Source: Hofstenia miamia (taxonomy: Eukaryota > Xenacoelomorpha > Acoela > Hofsteniidae). Taken from it: DNA of 64,000 bases. This document shows positions 59,151 to 64,000 of this stretch, one piece after another; positions within the stretch are counted from its first letter, which is position 1, and each line of letters opens with the position of its first letter. The stretch lies in assembly GCA_900660155.1 (NCBI GenBank), contig CABFPE010000035.1:539793-603792 (forward strand), read 5' to 3'. The translations under genes and the position numbers were made by a program. Under the pieces are notes generated by a model. That model saw only the letters and a list, made by a program, of their open reading frames with translations, made no database searches and was not told the DNA's origin.

Positions 59151-60149
59151 TGAAATTTATACAGTTGCAAAAGCAATTACCCAGAAATGCATTGATGGTT
59201 AGTAATTTGTATAAATTTGTAAAAATGTATTCATTCCAAATGTTCAAATAGGGCAAGTCAATTCAATGTATTATTGTGTCTCATAAAATTAAAATTTTTA
59301 TATACTATAATGAAACATTGTTAGTTATTGATTTTTAAAAGTCCATTAATATTAATTTAGTAGTGGCGATAAATTATGTTGACTGATCCTAGGCATATAT
59401 GGTTGGCGGTTCAATCAGTTTTAAAAAGTGTTTCGCTCAGAGTCAGATTTTTTACAAAATATAGATTTTAAATAGATTTTTTATTATTCTGAATTTTTAG
59501 TGAAATATTATTAACTTTTAGAGGTGTTCTTTTCACACCTATTAAATTTTTATTGTTGGAGGAGTATCAACTTGCTCTAATAGTGGGACACGTTAATATA
59601 ATTTCGATATGTTTATTTTTTCAGACTAACCTTAAAGACAAAACATGTATTTTTAATGTGCATTCGAGCAATGACAAAATATGTAGAATTATGGCACAAG
59701 AAAACCACAAAAGTACATCAATCTAACCTGCCCACCTTCTCCTATTTTGAAACGCAAAATTATACCCCTCCAAATTGTTGTCCAATGTATATAAAATTAA
59801 TAAATAATTAGTGAATTTGAAAATAAGATATTTCTAACATAGTAAGAGGCACTACATGAATATTATAATTATAGTATTTTCAAAAATATAAGAATAATTT
59901 TAAAGGATGAAATTGTTTCATAAATTCACACAAATTTCTTCAGAGACATACATTAAAATTCAATTGCAAAATCAAAAAATTGAAATATTCAGAAGTATTG
60001 TAGAGAATACAAATATTAAATTAAAATTTATTTAAAATGTATAATAAACATCTTGCAATTTTGATTGATATAAATTAACATAATAACCTTTATTTTTGTA
60101 AAATTCATCGAGCTTTGGGAAGTTGAAAATTAGACACTTTAGTGATTTG
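59151..60149. other. No recognisable gene
   Basis: AT-rich. An AATAAA on the minus strand near 60030 would suit as polyadenylation signal for the minus-strand open frame to the right. Confidence 0.4.
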
Positions 60150-60662
60150 CTATATCCTTAAATAAAAAAGTACAAATACCATAGCACCGTATGCAAACAA
60201 TAGCACAAATATTATAATTCCATTTCGTATATTACTAGAGTTATGAGAAAGTGAGTTCTTCCGTTTCAAGCGTCCACATAACACTTTGAATTCTTTGGCA
60301 GTTTGATTTCCAAAACTTGAAGTAATATTGAAAATATCAATGTACGGATCTTCTTCTTGATATAAAAACAACTTGCATTGATTTTCATAGGTATAAATAA
60401 TGTTGAAGTCATCTTTTTTAGCCTGTATGATATCACTTGCATTGGATGGGAGTCCCTTAAACTCACTAGCACAGATACAATATAAGAATATGTAACAAGG
60501 AACACTTTTGAAATTATTCAAATTTTCTTTGTTTATGGTAATAAATTGGTATTCCAGATTATCAGCGAAAATACATTTAAAAATAAGACATTGAATTACA
60601 TGCTGTAAATATCTTAACATTAGATGCAACCATGTTAAGAAATTCGCAATAGAATTTCCCAC
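60150..60662 (-). CDS. Hypothetical protein with C-terminal membrane segment (single exon or last exon)
   Basis: 170 codons, unusually long for this AT content. Features: cysteines in CIFADN, PCYIFLYCICASE and NQCKLFLYQ; Asn-glycosylation sequons NAS, NIT, NQT and NSS; a basic KRKNSLSHNSSNIRNG; then a hydrophobic span IIIFVLLFAYGAMVFVLFYL two residues from the end. This fits a glycosylated extracellular domain with a C-terminal membrane anchor and almost no cytoplasmic tail. The first 25 residues are hydrophobic but not a clear signal peptide. An acceptor-like TTTACAG near 60605 suggests the ORF may be a last exon starting at HVIQCL. No family recognised. Confidence 0.45.
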   Translation of the reverse strand: MGNSIANFLTWLHLMLRYLQHVIQCLIFKCIFADNLEYQFITINKENLNNFKSVPCYIFLYCICASEFKGLPSNASDIIQAKKDDFNIIYTYENQCKLFLYQEEDPYIDIFNITSSFGNQTAKEFKVLCGRLKRKNSLSHNSSNIRNGIIIFVLLFAYGAMVFVLFYLRI

Positions 60663-61570
60663 AATGAAGTTTCATAGTCAATATGTGATTTTGATTTCTA
60701 AAGTGCAATGAGCGGTTTAAAAGTTGTTTTTTTTTAGTTCTGCGAATGAATGAATAAAGTATACAAAGGACTCAACATTGGGAAAGATATTAAATGATTA
60801 TAGGCTAAAATATAAAGCAGAGAAATATTTTCAAGATATTTAATTTGAAGGGACGTTTGTATTTCAATTTGAAATAACATTTCCGAACTGGACAGCATCT
60901 AAAATTTCTCAGAATGATTTTATATTAATTCTTTATACTATGATATTAATCCTTTTTATAAAAGCAAAAGTAACTGTAAATACTGAAAATAGATTCAATA
61001 AAGGTATTCTAAGTACTGATTTAATAATAATTTTTGACGGCCTCATATTGACTTCACGAACAACTAAGCTATATTGCTTAGCCTCCAATCCCTCCCAGTT
61101 TCAAAAATACATTCCCAGGTAAAGTTAATTAACAGATTTTTTTCATATTATCAGAAATGAGGATTAACATGCTTCAAGGAAGAAACTGTTTGCCAAATTT
61201 TTCCAATTAAAATTCTTGAGGTAGATAAAATTACTTTTTAAGCAGTGCGCTCTTACTATTTTCATTGCAGCTGAAAAATTGCATTTTTCCATATTCAAAA
61301 TGATCTACTCAGTGAAAACGATCAACCACAGTTACACATTGTTCTCTCATCCTCTTAAACCTTGGTATCGATTTGTTAACATCATTGACAATAATATTTT
61401 ACCATGGTGCTTTTAGCACAGGCTTGTCATTGCTGATAATGCTCTGGAACGGTTTCGCTCATAGTTGAAAAGCAAATCACAATTTGTATCTATCAAGAGA
61501 TGCAGATCTACAAAATATAATTAATTGATGGATCATTCAAAGCGATGATCCAAACCAATAAACACTTCCG
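60663..61570. other. No recognisable gene
   Basis: AT-rich; a 60-codon open frame at 60940-61122 (+) shows nothing. Confidence 0.4.
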
Positions 61571-61578
61571 CTTAAGAT

Positions 61579-61612
61579 ATAGGGTGTCCCAAAAACAGCA
61601 CTTTTACTACCA
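61579..61612. repeat. Single mariner-type terminus
   Basis: TATAGGGTGTCCCAAAAACA is a classic mariner end. No matching opposite end was found within the following 2 kb. A 60-codon frame at 61753-61935 is not recognisably transposase. Confidence 0.4.
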
Positions 61613-62099
61613 AAGTTTTATGGTAGACAAAATTAAACAAATTATAAAAATAGCTTGATAATTGCAATGCACATACAAGAGTGGCCCAAATGTAGTTACA
61701 ACCTCCCCTTCTACTTAAATAGTAGAGGACATGTAATCCTTGAATTTAGTAAATGTATACCTCAAAATGCTATAGAAGTCCTGAGTCACAGGTTATTATG
61801 ACCTTCTTTGAAATATGTGAAGTGTATCCCAAAGAAAAAGTTTCCATGTTTCGTCAATGTCTAGGCAAATTGATATCAAGAGAATACGCAAGTTGCCTTA
61901 CAATAGGAACTGCAGACTTCTGCAGCCATTGCTGAACAACTAACTCATTATGGTGCTTGTTTGTGACATCTTCGATTGAAGTCAACTGAAACTACATATT
62001 TTACATTTGAAACGAACTAATAATTCTACACAAGTGTTGCATTACAAAAACTGTAATGTGATCTGATAATATCCAAAGAACTAGGTAATGGTAAAAAAT

Positions 62100-62360
62100 A
62101 TATATTTTAAGTGCCTAAATTTAGCATACCATCGGTAACGAAAGTGAAAAGAAATCCTGAATTAGGCTTCCTTGAGGAATGACTACTTTAACTTCTTCAG
62201 CTTTACTGCAAGTACCTTTGCTTCTTACAACTTGGTTATTTCCCTTCAAGTACGACATCAACCAGTGTGTCAGCCATGATTGATTATCTTCCATCGAACT
62301 GTTCACCATACCCGGCAGCTTATTGTGCAATACGGTATTAAATGTGGAGTCTCATTAATT
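62100..62360 (-). pseudogene. LINE reverse transcriptase palm fragment
   Basis: Minus-strand translation NTVLHNKLPGMVN, then SWLTHWLMSYLKGNNQVV, KGTCSKAEEVKVVIPQGSLI, matches RT palm blocks ('AFDTV.H..L', 'WL.SYL.GR.Q.V', 'GVPQGSVLGP'). It is cut off just before the active-site box. No close relation to the LINE copies at 15-29 kb (their block reads LGVPQGTVLGPILF), so this is a different family. Confidence 0.7.
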
Positions 62361-63796
62361 CAAGCACTTTTTCAGCTATACCTTATACAATATAACATTA
62401 ATCACCATTGTTAATTTTGGTATGTATAATCTCAGTGTTGATAGAAGAATGAGGTGGTCAACGGTTTGCCTTTAAAAATATTTAGCGTTCTTTCAAAGTC
62501 TCTGAAACTAATTTGCTCACCTCAATAAGTGCTTGAACCAGATTGCAGGTACGTGCACTCATCACAATTCATAAGTTTTTGGATTATCATATGGGAACTG
62601 ATAATGTATATTCAAATTCATGAATCTACAAATTTGCAGTGCAGGATTACAGTTACACCTTAATACATTTTTAGAAAGTGCTTCTAATTTATTCAGAACA
62701 AGCACAGTTCGCATTCACAAACGGTAGGAAACATCTGGATGATTTTCCTCAAAGAACATTTTTAAATTTAGAAATACATCATGAGATTTTTTTATTTTTT
62801 GGGAGATGGCGAATTCAATTTAAGTGTGTTCTTCCCAATAAACATTAATTCAAATTGTTTGGAACAGCGGCTTAGGAAATACCAACTACTTTGTCCCATT
62901 GAAAATTTTTTTGTTTGAGCATAATTGAGCTCCATTCGCATTTAAAATAAAAAATATGCTTGTTTAAATGAATAAACATTTGCAAAATATTTATTTTAGT
63001 CAAGTACTGGTTCTAAAAAAAATTTCTGATATAGATGAATAGTTATGTCCTAATTTAAAAAAAATCATTGTTTTCATTGTAACATTTGAATGAAGGGGTT
63101 CCTGCAAAAATGGAACTAGAAAACAATGTATTGATAACAAATCATAACATAATTTAAAAGCAATGTATTTCATAAAGTGACGGTCCCTTGGAAAACGTGT
63201 ATTTTGTTTCGCTACCAGGTTGTATTTAGTAATCCTTGATATATACATATATATCTATTGAAAATATCATGTATCTATTGCAACGCTTTTACTAATTTCA
63301 GAGTAATTGTAATGCTTTAATTAATATATTTCTTTCCTTTAATAGCACAATATATATTATGTCGAATCAATTCCTGTATGAATAAAATAAACAATAACTT
63401 TTGCAATTAAACCCACAGTTCATCCGCCCATTAATTAGTGAAAAATAAAGCAATGACCACCTTTCTGCAAAACATGTGCAATTATTTTATGCTATGTGGA
63501 CTTCGATTATATTAAATCGGGAAGCACTATTCATGTTTGGTTTCATAACTTGAGACATTCGCATTATGTTGCCATTTATTTGAGAGAGATCTGAATGCAA
63601 ATTTTAAATCTGGTTTCAAAATATCGCAATGAATTTCCAATATATCACTTGCAAAAATTACCGGAAGTACATCTTTCTATTTTTTTTAAATATATTTTTT
63701 ATTTAATCCCATATAATGTAAAATAAGGCTGAAAAATCTGAAGGATGAGTTGAAATGAACAAATACTTTTTCTTTTACTCAATAGGTGTAAAACAT
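62361..63796. other. No recognisable gene
   Basis: AT-rich; short frames only. Confidence 0.45.
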
Positions 63797-63813
63797 TTTA
63801 ATGTTATTTTAGG

Positions 63814-64000
63814 AACCATAAGGGCAATGCCTAAATCGTCCCAAAGAGTACCTCCACGCCGTAGTTCCTGGGTAATGCTAACACTCAGTGGGCGCGTCGG
63901 TGTGCGGAATCCCAAACCTACATCAGACCTTAAAACCAGGGCACAGAAGTTGCCACCATATGTACTTTATACATATGGGGGGGACGGCGACATATTGGAA
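63814..64000 (+). other. GC-richer open stretch at window edge, possible exon
   Basis: After GTTATTTTAG (acceptor-like, ending 63813) one plus-strand frame stays open to the window end: IRAMPKSSQRVPPRRSSWVM, then SGRVGVRNPKPTSDLKTRAQ, then LPPYVLYTYGGDGDILE. Base composition is far richer in G+C than the flank. CCATATGTA...TACATATGG at about 63957-63979 is a palindrome, so this may instead be the edge of a repeat. No family recognised. Confidence 0.3.

Noticed and set aside
61753-61935. 60-codon frame beside the mariner-type end as transposase N-terminus
   Set aside because: It lacks the helix-turn-helix pattern and I could not match it to any mariner block.
1-64000. LTR retroelements, rRNA, intact tRNA genes, CRISPR arrays, bacterial operons
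   Set aside because: No paired LTRs, protease/integrase blocks, rRNA cores, full cloverleaf tRNA or regular spacer arrays were seen on reading both strands.

Overview
Eukaryotic, very AT-rich DNA from an invertebrate animal. The evidence is a multi-exon gene with GT-AG introns, long TA microsatellites, and a mix of animal transposons (piggyBac, Tc1/mariner, hAT, Penelope-like, several LINE families). I cannot fix the phylum. Several single-N joins and one 36-base N run mark assembly seams. I see no LTR retroelement, rRNA, CRISPR array or bacterial-type operon.

0-30 kb is a transposon graveyard. A LINE reverse-transcriptase scrap (0.9-1.46 kb) is followed by a piggyBac element with both TTAA duplications (2.48-5.36 kb), a MITE (6.29-6.71 kb), a LINE scrap (8.6-9.1 kb) and a Penelope-like element joined to an inverted copy of its own 3' end (9.23-10.19 kb). 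Next come LINE pieces at 10.2-11.4 kb and a three-level nest at 11.46-19.33 kb. In that nest a minus-strand RT element with an R2-type nuclease-like tail is split by a plus-strand gag/APE/RT LINE, which is itself split by a minus-strand LINE. Relatives of that innermost LINE recur, always on the minus strand, at 22.4-25.2 and 28.1-29.5 kb.

30-39.2 kb holds a decayed mariner sitting in TA repeats (32.06-33.13 kb), a sequence gap, a decayed element coding an unusual DDE-like protein (35.3-37.2 kb), and a clean hAT-type MITE with an exact 8-bp target duplication (38.37-39.16 kb).

39.5-57.2 kb carries the one clear host gene: a plus-strand RASEF/Rab45-like protein with an N-terminal coiled coil and a C-terminal Rab GTPase ending in a CC prenylation motif. 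Six exons are recognised. Two exon-exon phase mismatches show that at least two short exons are still unseen. Its introns hold a Tc1 remnant, a second hAT MITE and several copies of unclassified dispersed repeats.

57.2-64 kb has more of those repeats, a possible tRNA-derived SINE, a minus-strand 170-codon ORF with a C-terminal membrane segment, a LINE RT scrap, and a GC-richer open stretch at the very end that may be an exon cut by the window edge.
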